A stretch of DNA of 64,000 nt, from contig NZ_WIPK01000002.1 of assembly GCF_012922555.1 (NCBI RefSeq), positions 186,001-250,000 of the forward strand. The letters are read 5' to 3'. This document shows positions 25,596-33,113 of this stretch, one piece after another; position 1 is the first letter of the stretch, and each line of letters begins with the position of its first letter. The notes beneath the pieces are model-generated. The model saw only the letters and a list, made by a program, of their open reading frames with translations. It was not told where the DNA came from and made no database searches. Source of the DNA: Paraclostridium dentum (GTDB lineage Bacteria; Bacillota; Clostridia; Peptostreptococcales; Peptostreptococcaceae). A program made the position numbers and the translations under genes.

Positions 25596-26783
25596 TTAAT
25601 CTTCGTACATATAAGCTCTAGTCATTTTAATGTCGTTGTTAACACCTTTGCTTATTAAAATTTGATGTAAGTCTATTACTCCATTATTGAAGCAAGCAGC
25701 ACAAGAAGTAAGGTATAAATCCCACATTCTCACAAACTCTTCTCCAAACATTCCTTTTACAGTATCTCTTTCTTTATCAAAGTTTTTATACCACTCAATT
25801 AGAGTTCTTGTATAATGTCTTCTTAAACTTTCTACATCTAAAGTATAGAAATCGTATTTAGGGAATATATCTATAATTTCGCGTAAAGAAGGAATAACTC
25901 CACCAGGGAATATATATTTTTTTATCCAAGCATCACCAGGAGATTCTGTAAGACCGCTTATGTAATGTAATAAGAAAAGACCTTTTGGTTTTAAAACACT
26001 ATTAACATTTTTTAAGTATAAATCATAATGTTCACGCCCTACATGTTCAAGCATTCCAACACTAACTATTTTATCAAAAGACATTCCAGAGTGTTCAAGA
26101 TCTCTATAGTCCATTAATTTAACTTCTAAATAATCCTCAAGACCTTCTTCTTTTATTCTTTCTTGGAATTTTTTTTGTTGTTCTTCACTTAAAGTAATAC
26201 CAGTACCTTTTATTTTATATTTTTTTGCGGCTTCTATAAGAAGATAACCCCATCCACATCCTATATCAAGTAGAGTTTCGCCTTCAGATAACTGTAGTTT
26301 CTTTAATATATGATGTATTTTATTCATTTGAGCTTCATAAAGTGTATCAGTTTCGTTTTTGAAATAAGCGCAAGAGTAGCTAAGTGTTTTGTCTAGCCAA
26401 AGACTGTAAAAGTTATTACCTAGATTGTAATGATAGCAAACTTCAGATTTTTGTTTCTTTTCATTACCAGCTTTTGAAAATATTTTACCAAGCTTAGCAA
26501 AGTTAGTGTGGAAATGATCTTTTTGACAACCAAATAAAGTATCGAGAGTAAGTAATAGGTCTCCATCAATGGTAATGTCACCACGCATGTAAGCTTCACC
26601 TAGAGTTAATGATGTGCTAGTAAGTAAATCTTTTTTACTTAGTGGATTATTGAAACAAACTTTAAAAGAAGGGTTTCCTTCTCCGACTAAAAATTCTTCT
26701 CCATCCCAAAGCTTAACCTCAAATGGATTAGTATCAAGCTTTGAAAGAAATTCTTTAATAAATATTTTATCTAGATTATTCAT
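25596..26783 (-). CDS. cfa: Cyclopropane-fatty-acyl-phospholipid synthase
   Basis: 395 residues, family-typical. SAM-binding motif LLDIGCGWGYLLIEAAKKY, upstream YHYNLGNNFYSLWLDKTLSY, and the catalytic-region CAYFKN and MLEHVG segments are all present. The enzyme methylenates unsaturated acyl chains of membrane phospholipids using SAM, usually in stationary phase or acid stress. GAGGTGA lies upstream of the ATG. It is monocistronic and divergent from the MATE gene at 26926. A hydrophobic N-terminal region is absent, as usual for this peripheral enzyme. Confidence 0.96.
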   Translation of the reverse strand: MNNLDKIFIKEFLSKLDTNPFEVKLWDGEEFLVGEGNPSFKVCFNNPLSKKDLLTSTSLTLGEAYMRGDITIDGDLLLTLDTLFGCQKDHFHTNFAKLGKIFSKAGNEKKQKSEVCYHYNLGNNFYSLWLDKTLSYSCAYFKNETDTLYEAQMNKIHHILKKLQLSEGETLLDIGCGWGYLLIEAAKKYKIKGTGITLSEEQQKKFQERIKEEGLEDYLEVKLMDYRDLEHSGMSFDKIVSVGMLEHVGREHYDLYLKNVNSVLKPKGLFLLHYISGLTESPGDAWIKKYIFPGGVIPSLREIIDIFPKYDFYTLDVESLRRHYTRTLIEWYKNFDKERDTVKGMFGEEFVRMWDLYLTSCAACFNNGVIDLHQILISKGVNNDIKMTRAYMYED

Positions 26784-26925
26784 ATTAATGTCACCTCTTT
26801 AATTTCAATACCCCTAAAATTTGAGAATAAACAAAAAATTTTAAATAAAATTTTAAAATACGACTTGACTGTGGAGTAACTACATACTTTATATTATTAT
26901 GAGAGAAAGTTTTTAGGAGGTTAAT

Positions 26926-28314
26926 ATGGAAAATTCATTAGCAAAAAGTTTTAAATTTTCATCACTTATAAAGTTCACTATACCATCTATTGTTATGTTG
27001 GTGTTTATATCTTTATATACAATTGTTGATGGAGTATTTGTATCTAGGTTTGTAAATACAGATGCATTGTCAGCAGTTAACATAGTATATCCGTTTTTAA
27101 ATATCGTAATAGCTGTTGCGGTAATGTTAGCTACAGGTGGAAGTGCAGTTATAGCTAAAAAATTAGGAGAAAATAAAAGTAGAGAAGCTAAAGAAAACTT
27201 TACTTTAATTGTATTGATAGGAGTTATTTTAGGAATATTAATATCTTTAATAGGATTTATATTTTCTAATAAAATTTTGAATTTATTAGGATCTACAGAT
27301 GAGTTGTATAAGTATTGTATAGACTATTTTTCTGCGCTTCTTATATTTGCTCCAGCATTTATAGTCAACTTATTATTTCAATATCTAACAATAACAGCAG
27401 GAAAGCCAAAAGTGGGTCTTACTTTGACTATAATTGGTGGTCTTACTAATATGATTTTAGATTATATATTTATAGTTCCAATGAATATGGGAATATCTGG
27501 AGCAGCTATTGCAACTGGTATGGGAAATTTAATACCAGCAGTACTTGGAACTATATATTTTATGAAAAAGAAATCTATTATTCATTTTGTAAAACCAAGA
27601 TTTGATTTAAAAGTAATATTAAAAGCATGTTCTAATGGTTCTTCAGAGATGGTTACAAATCTTTCAACTGGAGTAACTACTATGTTATTTAATTTAGCGA
27701 TGATGAAATTATTAGGAGCAGATGGAGTAGCAGCTATAACGATAGTTTTATATGGAGAATTTTTAATAAATTCTGCATATATAGGATTTTCTTCTGGAGT
27801 TGCGCCAATTATAAGTTATAATTATGGTAATGATAATAAATCAGAACTTAAAAAAATAATTAAGTATAGTATAAGATTTATATTAATGAGTTCAGTTACT
27901 TTATTTATAATTTCAATATTGTTTGCTCCAAATATAGTAGGAATATTCTCGCCTAAAGGAACTACTGTGTTTGATATAGGATACAAAGGTTTTTCACTTT
28001 TCTCACTAAGTTTTTTATTTACAGGAATAAATATTTTCTCATCAGCTATGTTTACAGCATTTTCAAATGGGAAAATATCAGCAGCTGTATCATTCTTAAG
28101 AACATTTGTATTTATAATATCAGGAATATTAATTTTACCTAGGTTTTTAGGTGTAAATGGAGTATGGCTTGCAGTACCAATAGCAGAAGTTTTATCTATG
28201 ATAATTTCTGTGACTTTTATATATAGATATAGAAATGTTTATGGATATGGAAAAGAAACTGAAACTCATAAAGAAGATAAAGAAAAGTCATATAAAGATA
28301 TAAAGGAGTTTTAG
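26926..28314 (+). CDS. MATE family efflux transporter (second copy)
   Basis: 462 residues, about 12 TM helices, TTAGGAGG before the ATG. N-half signature IPSIVMLVFISLYTIVDGVF and C-half GFSSGVAPIISYNYGND. It belongs to the multi-antimicrobial extrusion family using ion antiport; the DGVFVSRFVNTDALSAVNIV opening is common in gut Clostridia MATEs. Hydrophilic lysine-rich tail (THKEDKEKSYKDIKEF). The pentapeptide-repeat gene starts 2 bp after its stop, so the two form an operon. The substrate is unknown. Confidence 0.93.
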   Translation: MENSLAKSFKFSSLIKFTIPSIVMLVFISLYTIVDGVFVSRFVNTDALSAVNIVYPFLNIVIAVAVMLATGGSAVIAKKLGENKSREAKENFTLIVLIGVILGILISLIGFIFSNKILNLLGSTDELYKYCIDYFSALLIFAPAFIVNLLFQYLTITAGKPKVGLTLTIIGGLTNMILDYIFIVPMNMGISGAAIATGMGNLIPAVLGTIYFMKKKSIIHFVKPRFDLKVILKACSNGSSEMVTNLSTGVTTMLFNLAMMKLLGADGVAAITIVLYGEFLINSAYIGFSSGVAPIISYNYGNDNKSELKKIIKYSIRFILMSSVTLFIISILFAPNIVGIFSPKGTTVFDIGYKGFSLFSLSFLFTGINIFSSAMFTAFSNGKISAAVSFLRTFVFIISGILILPRFLGVNGVWLAVPIAEVLSMIISVTFIYRYRNVYGYGKETETHKEDKEKSYKDIKEF

Positions 28315-28316
28315 AT

Positions 28317-28955
28317 ATGAAAAATAAAATACAAGAGCCAAAGATAAGCAATAATTTGGGGATACCAACGAATGTAATTGATGAAATTTTTGAAGAGGAA
28401 TACTTAGAAAATAAAATAATTGAAAATACTACAATATCAGGTATTTATGAAGTTAGGCTTAGTTTGAATTCTTGTATATTTAAAAATGTAGAATTTGAAA
28501 GTTGCGATTTTAGAAAAATTGATATAACTGATGTGATATTTGAAAATTGTAATTTATCGAATATTAATTTTGATGATAGTGGTATTTATCGAACTAAATT
28601 TGTAAATTGCAAGTTGACCGGAGCGTTGTTTGAAGATGCGATTTTAAAAGATGTTGAATTTAAAGATTGTTTAGGTAGATATTCTAATTTTTCATTTTCA
28701 AAATTTAAGGGAGTTTTAATTACAGATTCAGATTTTCAAAATGCAGTTTTCCAAGAAGTACAAAATAATAAACTAATATTAAATTCTTCAGATTTAAATA
28801 GTTCTATATTTAGTGGAACTCCATTGAATGGGGTTGACTTTACTACTTCTAGTATAGACGGTTGTGAAGTTAAACTAAATGATCTAAGGGGAGCTACATT
28901 TTCGGTTGCACAAACTTTAGAGTTAGCTAAACTAATGGGGATAATAATAAAATAG
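28317..28955 (+). CDS. Pentapeptide-repeat protein
   Basis: 212 residues with about 20 quasi-repeats of A(D/N)LXX type, e.g. CIFKNVEFESCDFRKIDITD and CNLSNINFDDSGIYRTKFVN, which fold as a right-handed quadrilateral beta helix. A hydrophilic N-terminal helix (EIFEEEYLENKIIE) precedes them. Related proteins mimic DNA and protect gyrase from quinolones (Qnr-like), but many others have no known role. Coupling to a MATE exporter makes a resistance function tempting, though unproven. AAGGAG before the ATG overlaps the MATE end. A long-loop terminator follows. Confidence 0.85.
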   Translation: MKNKIQEPKISNNLGIPTNVIDEIFEEEYLENKIIENTTISGIYEVRLSLNSCIFKNVEFESCDFRKIDITDVIFENCNLSNINFDDSGIYRTKFVNCKLTGALFEDAILKDVEFKDCLGRYSNFSFSKFKGVLITDSDFQNAVFQEVQNNKLILNSSDLNSSIFSGTPLNGVDFTTSSIDGCEVKLNDLRGATFSVAQTLELAKLMGIIIK

Positions 28956-28957
28956 AC

Positions 28958-29006
28958 AAAATAGGCTGGTTATAAATATTTAGTAAACTTAATCAGTCTA
29001 TTTTTT
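28958..29006 (+). terminator. Terminator after the MATE-pentapeptide operon
   Basis: AAAATAGGCTG (28958-28968) pairs with CAGTCTATTTT (28994-29004) with one G-U, loop 25 nt, then TT. Its T-run doubles as the start of a -35 for the next gene. Confidence 0.7.
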
Positions 29007-29034
29007 GTTAATTTGGTAAAGATAGGATTATAAG
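29005..29034 (+). promoter_or_regulatory. Candidate promoter of the rhodopsin-like gene
   Basis: TTGTTA (29005-29010), 18-bp spacer, TATAAG (29029-29034). The predicted start is about 15 nt before the ATG at 29056, leaving AAAGGAT as the ribosome binding site. Confidence 0.45.
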
Positions 29035-29055
29035 TAAAAATGAAAGGATATTAAA

Positions 29056-29745
29056 ATGAAGCACGAAATTATATTGATAAATTGGGCATGTATATTCCTT
29101 ATGTTAGTAGGAATGCTTATGATAATATTTATGAGAAAAAAGATAGATTATGTTCCTAAGAAATTTTATAATTTAAGTTTTTATGCGTTACTAATCTCAG
29201 TATCTTTATATATCATTAAAGCTATTTTTATGAACATACATCCAAGTAGGAGTTTTTACATGATAATTATATATTTAGATTGGTTGATTATAACTCCTAT
29301 GCTAATTAATATATTAGGATCAATTGGAATGTATTATGATCATAAAAACAAGAAGCTTGTATTAGGTATAATCTTTGTATATTTGATTATGACAATTAGC
29401 TTTATAACTTCAAACAATACAACTGGCTTTACAAATGGTATTACACTTTTGATTAGTTGTGTATTTTTTATTATAAACTTCTGGCTAATTTGGGGACCTT
29501 TAGAAAATATAGCTAGTCTTCAAGGGTGTTACGAATATAAATTATATAAACTATTAGCTTTGTTTACTACAATAATTTGGATAGGATATCCTGCATTATG
29601 GGGAATAGGGCCTAGGGTTTTAGATATAATAGATCATAAATTATATATATATTTTAGAATAATAATTCCTACTATATATAAGTTAGGATTTATATTTATA
29701 GCATTACATGGAGTGAAAAAGGTAAATAAAATTAAACAGCATTAA
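29056..29745 (+). CDS. Microbial (type 1) rhodopsin-like seven-helix membrane protein
   Basis: 229 residues with seven hydrophobic helices. By eye it aligns with bacteriorhodopsin over most of its length: PKKFYNLSFYALLISVSLY against AKKFYAITTLVPAIAFTMY at helix B; YLDWLIITP (73-81) against YADWLFTTP in helix C; WIGYPALW (175-182) against WSAYPVVW in helix F; and YKLGFIFIAL (208-217) against AKVGFGFILL-type sequences in helix G. The Schiff-base lysine is K209 and the retinal-pocket W76, W175, Y178, P179 and W182 are kept. The primary counterion equivalent is D75. Odd: the arginine before it is I72, the second counterion D212 is P205 and the proton-donor position D96 is isoleucine, so it is not a bacteriorhodopsin-type pump. 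Single gene with its own promoter; no carotenoid or retinal genes in the window. Confidence 0.75.
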   Translation: MKHEIILINWACIFLMLVGMLMIIFMRKKIDYVPKKFYNLSFYALLISVSLYIIKAIFMNIHPSRSFYMIIIYLDWLIITPMLINILGSIGMYYDHKNKKLVLGIIFVYLIMTISFITSNNTTGFTNGITLLISCVFFIINFWLIWGPLENIASLQGCYEYKLYKLLALFTTIIWIGYPALWGIGPRVLDIIDHKLYIYFRIIIPTIYKLGFIFIALHGVKKVNKIKQH

Positions 29746-29865
29746 AAAATTATAATTTAAGTTTAACGTTTCATTTTAATTTGTCATAAAATAAAATTTT
29801 TATAAAAAATATTTTTTTTAATATGGAATTTGGTAAAAATCTGTAGTACTATGTATACATAGACA

Positions 29866-30047
29866 ACAAGATTAGACAAAAAACAACTAGAAAACAATAG
29901 GAATTGACATAAATATTAAAGCGGGTGTTCATTCTCCCAATGGCACCCTTATAACCTTTAGATGAAATACTATCCCCCCATAAATAGTATTTTAAACCTA
30001 ATACCCACCCATTTAAAAGACTGTATCGGAAACAGTCTTTTTTTTTT
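29866..30047 (+). ncRNA. Candidate small RNA with three C-rich single-stranded motifs
   Basis: A 352-bp gap (29746-30097) without an ORF. Hairpin 1: GGGTG...CACCC and CATT/AATG (29923-29948) exposing a CTCCC loop. Hairpin 2: AAATACTAT (29965-29973) with ATAGTATTT (29984-29992) exposing CCCCCCATAA. Then ACCCACCC unpaired, then a strong terminator, AAAAGACTGT (30015-30024) / ACAGTCTTTT (30032-30041) and a T-run. C-rich loops ahead of a terminator are the form of Gram-positive sRNAs that pair with Shine-Dalgarno sequences. The 5' end is uncertain: a TTGGTA/TATACA promoter (29830-29859) would give about 180 nt; a start near 29915 would give about 130 nt. Strand is set by the terminator. Confidence 0.55.
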
Positions 30048-30097
30048 CGATTATTTTAGTTTATAATTAAGTGAAGTCAAATGATTAGGAGAATGAT

Positions 30098-30538
30098 ATG
30101 AAAATTTTAATAGATGCAGATGGATGCCCTGTTGTTGATATAACTATAGAAGTTGCGAAAAAACTGGGAATAGAAGTAATACTAATGTGTGATACTTCTC
30201 ATATATTTAATAAGAAAGGTATAGAAACTATAATTTTATCTAAAGGGGCAGACTCTGTAGATTTTGCATTAGTAAACAAGGTTAATAAAAATGATATAGT
30301 AGTAACTCAAGATTATGGGCTTGCGGCTATGGTTTTAGCTAAATCAGGTAATCCAATAAATCAAAATGGGAAGCTTTATACAAGTGAAAATATTGATCAA
30401 TTATTATTTACAAGACACATATCTAAAAAAGCTAGAAATGCAGGTTCTAGAATGAAAGGACCTAAAAAAAGACAAAAAGAAGATGATATAAGCTTTAAAA
30501 ATAACTTAATCAAATTAATCAATAGTATCAACAAATGA
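30098..30538 (+). CDS. yqxD: YaiI/YqxD family protein (DUF188)
   Basis: 146 residues, family length. Opens MKILIDADGCPVVDITIEVA, then SKGADSVDFALVNKVNKNDI and VVTQDYGLAAMVLAKSG, the acidic motifs of this PIN-like family, and ends with the basic GSRMKGPKKRQKED segment. A nuclease-like fold is known for the family but the biological substrate is not. AGGAGAATG: the Shine-Dalgarno is close to the ATG. Convergent with topB; a nested palindromic element separates them. Confidence 0.93.
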   Translation: MKILIDADGCPVVDITIEVAKKLGIEVILMCDTSHIFNKKGIETIILSKGADSVDFALVNKVNKNDIVVTQDYGLAAMVLAKSGNPINQNGKLYTSENIDQLLFTRHISKKARNAGSRMKGPKKRQKEDDISFKNNLIKLINSINK

Positions 30539-30551
30539 TGTATATAAACAT

Positions 30552-30694
30552 AAAAGAGAAGTAAATTATTTCTGAAAAGGTGAATCGTATAATATATGTA
30601 TTGACGAAACACTCACGTACGAAGTACGTCGTGTAAAGGAAAGACATATATTATATGATTCACTACCTAATCAGATTTAACTTACTTCTCTTTT
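30552..30694. repeat. Nested palindromic element, family A copy 1
   Basis: Outer stem: AAAAGAGAAGTAA (30552-30564) with TTACTTCTCTTTT (30682-30694), 13 bp. Middle stem: 30580-30599 with 30644-30663, 20 bp with one G-U (GTGAATCG / TGATTCAC ends). Central core 30603-30640 includes ACGTAC-GAA-GTACGT. The core is 32/38 identical to the reverse complement of 53452-53489, while the stem arms of the two copies are unrelated in sequence. The outer stem overlaps the topB stop codon and probably acts as its terminator. Confidence 0.75.
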
Positions 30695-32856
30695 TCTTTT
30701 TCTTTCTCTTTCTCTTTCTCAAATTCCATATCCCAAGAGAAATACCCATTATCTTTTTTAGTGTATTTTAAAATAGCATCAAATTTATTTCCACTTTTGC
30801 TAGTCAAACCTTTAACTTTAGCAGAGCCACTTTTTAAAATGCTTTTTACCATAGTTTTATTAGGTTTTTTCTTTAAAGCTAATAAGAATTTATCACTATT
30901 CCAAATTCCAAATTTACATTCTTTATAATTGGTGCAAATATAACCTTTAGAACATTCAACCACGTCATTTTGACAGACTGGACATTTTCCAAAGCTTTCT
31001 TGCTTTGCTCCATCATTAGAGAAAGTTCCCTTAGAATATCTTTTGGTTTTAGGATTATAGCTATAAACTTCAGTACTAATATTTTTATTACTATCATTTT
31101 TTATAGCCTCAACTCCATTTACTATGAAGTTCATTATATTTGTAAGGTACTCACTTCTAGTAAACTCTCCTCTTTGAATATCACTTAAGCTTTTTTCAAG
31201 TTTACCAGTGTAATCAACATCTAGTAAATCCTTCAAAGGGAATATATCAACTAAGTTTTTACCTAAATCAGTAATATAATAAGATTTACCTTTTTTATTT
31301 ACATAGCCCACTTCTGAAATTTTCTTTAAAACTTCAGCACGAGTAGCAGAAGTACCTATTGAGTAGCCTGATAAAACTGCTGTATCCTCATCAGATACAT
31401 TTTTACCGCAGTTTTTCATAGCTTTAAGAAGTGTATCTTCTGTATAAGATTTAGGAGGTGTAGTTTGTTTTGTTAATATATCCATTTTAACAACATCTAC
31501 AACTTCATCTTTGTTAACAAACGGCAATAAATCATCTTTTTCTTCCTTATTATATACTTCTAAGTATCCTTTAACTTTAAGAACTTTACCTTTTGTTAAA
31601 AATTTATGGTCATCCACGAAAGTATGAATTTCAGTGTTTTCATATTCAGCGGGAGGCATGAAGTTAGCTACAAATCTATCTTTTATAGCATTATATACAA
31701 TTTCTTCATCAGGAGTTAGCTTATTAGGAATTATGTAAGTTGGCATAATGGCACTATGGCTATCAACTTTTGAAGAATCAAAAACTCTTTTACTTTTAGT
31801 AAATTTAATTTTATCTGCATAAGTAAGTCCAACTTTAAGTTTCTCTAAAGTTTGAGATGCCTTACCAGCTAAGCTTTCCTCTAAGTATATAGAATCAGTT
31901 CTTGGATATGTTATATATCCACCTTTTCCCTTACCTTCATATAAAGACTGACACACTTTCAAGACTTTATCAGAAGTAAAGCTAGAGTATTTTGAAGTTA
32001 TGTAACCTTGAAGAGATGTTAAACTAAATAACTTAGGAGCATACTCTTTAGATGTTGTAACTTTCTTATCTTTAACAATACCAGTAGGGGATGTTATACT
32101 ATCGATTACTTTGTTAGCATCATCTATACTATCAAATTTTGATTCTTTTCCTTTTATATACTTACCTTTATATTTACCATTAGTACAACTGAAGTTTCCT
32201 TCTATTTCATAATATGTTTTAGGAATAAAATTAGCTATTTCCATATCTCTATCGTAAACTAACTTTACAGTTGGAAGTATAACTCTACCAATATTTAATA
32301 GCTTTCCATTTCCGTATTTTAAAGTAGTCATTGATGTAAAATTAATTCCAATTAGCCAATCAGTTACTAGTCTTGTATAGCCTGCAGCTTGCAGATTTCT
32401 CATCTGTTCATCTGTTTTTAAAGTGGAAAGGCCTCTTTTAATATCTTCAGGAGTCCATTCATTTACTAGTATTCTTTTTATAGGCTTTTTATTTTTAGCT
32501 GTTAGAAAAATCAAAAAAGCTATCAGTTCACCTTCACGGTCATTATCTGTAGCATTTATAATTTCTTCAACATCGTCCCTATGAATTAACGATTTTACTA
32601 TATTAAATTGCTTAGATTTAGACCCGTCAACTTTGAATCTAAATTTATCAGGTATAAAAGGAAAGTTTTCACTTTTCCAAGATCCTGCATAAGACTTATC
32701 GTAATCTTTAACATCATATAAAGATACTAAATGACCTACAGCATAAGTAACTATATAGCCATTTCCTTCAAAATATCCATCACGTTTAGTTTTAGCACCT
32801 AAAAATGAGGCTATTGTTTTAGCAACAGAGGGTTTTTCTGCTAATATCAGTTTCAT
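30682..32856 (-). CDS. topB: DNA topoisomerase III (type IA)
   Basis: 724 residues from the ATG at 32856, with AGGAGG upstream; a longer in-frame extension has no Shine-Dalgarno. Type IA hallmarks: TOPRIM MKLILAEKPSVAKTIASFLG with NATDNDREGELIAF, catalytic tyrosine in GYITYPRTDSIYLEE, and TSATRAEVLKKI. C-terminal zinc-finger-like CPVCQNDVVECSKGYICTNY with CKFG. It relaxes negative supercoils and decatenates. The last residues are a pure KEKEKEKEKEK tail coded by an (AGAAAG)n-like tract that runs into the outer arm of the repeat element, so the natural C-terminus has probably been extended by slippage. Confidence 0.95.
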   Translation of the reverse strand: MKLILAEKPSVAKTIASFLGAKTKRDGYFEGNGYIVTYAVGHLVSLYDVKDYDKSYAGSWKSENFPFIPDKFRFKVDGSKSKQFNIVKSLIHRDDVEEIINATDNDREGELIAFLIFLTAKNKKPIKRILVNEWTPEDIKRGLSTLKTDEQMRNLQAAGYTRLVTDWLIGINFTSMTTLKYGNGKLLNIGRVILPTVKLVYDRDMEIANFIPKTYYEIEGNFSCTNGKYKGKYIKGKESKFDSIDDANKVIDSITSPTGIVKDKKVTTSKEYAPKLFSLTSLQGYITSKYSSFTSDKVLKVCQSLYEGKGKGGYITYPRTDSIYLEESLAGKASQTLEKLKVGLTYADKIKFTKSKRVFDSSKVDSHSAIMPTYIIPNKLTPDEEIVYNAIKDRFVANFMPPAEYENTEIHTFVDDHKFLTKGKVLKVKGYLEVYNKEEKDDLLPFVNKDEVVDVVKMDILTKQTTPPKSYTEDTLLKAMKNCGKNVSDEDTAVLSGYSIGTSATRAEVLKKISEVGYVNKKGKSYYITDLGKNLVDIFPLKDLLDVDYTGKLEKSLSDIQRGEFTRSEYLTNIMNFIVNGVEAIKNDSNKNISTEVYSYNPKTKRYSKGTFSNDGAKQESFGKCPVCQNDVVECSKGYICTNYKECKFGIWNSDKFLLALKKKPNKTMVKSILKSGSAKVKGLTSKSGNKFDAILKYTKKDNGYFSWDMEFEKEKEKEKEKEK

Positions 32857-33026
32857 ATTTAAAACCTCCTTAATAAAACCTATTAAATATATTAGCACAT
32901 AAAAAGAAGTAACTTCAAGAAAACTATAAAAATTATATGTATAAAGAAAAAAGTAAAAAATCCGTATATAATGAATTGACATATAACTAGGTAATAATTG
33001 GGAAGTCGTTACAAATGTAGACAAAA

Positions 33027-33057
33027 TGTTACAATTTTGTAATAATAACTATAGTAT
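33027..33057 (+). promoter_or_regulatory. WalR-like box and promoter of the NlpC/P60 gene
   Basis: TGTTAC (33027-33032), 5 bp, TGTAAT (33038-33043): an exact match to the WalR (YycF) consensus TGTWAH-N5-TGTWAH. The same bases give an inverted repeat TTACAA-TT-TTGTAA. TTACAA (33029-33034) is 17 bp from a -10-like TAGTAT (33052-33057). WalRK controls wall hydrolases, which the next gene encodes. Confidence 0.6.
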
Positions 33058-33113
33058 AAAAATATATTATTGAAATTATCGAATATTTATAGGGAGAGGA
33101 GCAAAGTAAATAT

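Noticed and set aside
29904-29909. TTGACA as the -35 of the candidate small RNA
   Set aside because: No -10 box at 16-18 bp; the position would fall inside the first hairpin.
32857-33024. 56-residue N-terminal extension of topoisomerase III
   Set aside because: The extension precedes the AGGAGG site and the canonical start MKLILAEKPSVAK; no ribosome site for the longer form.
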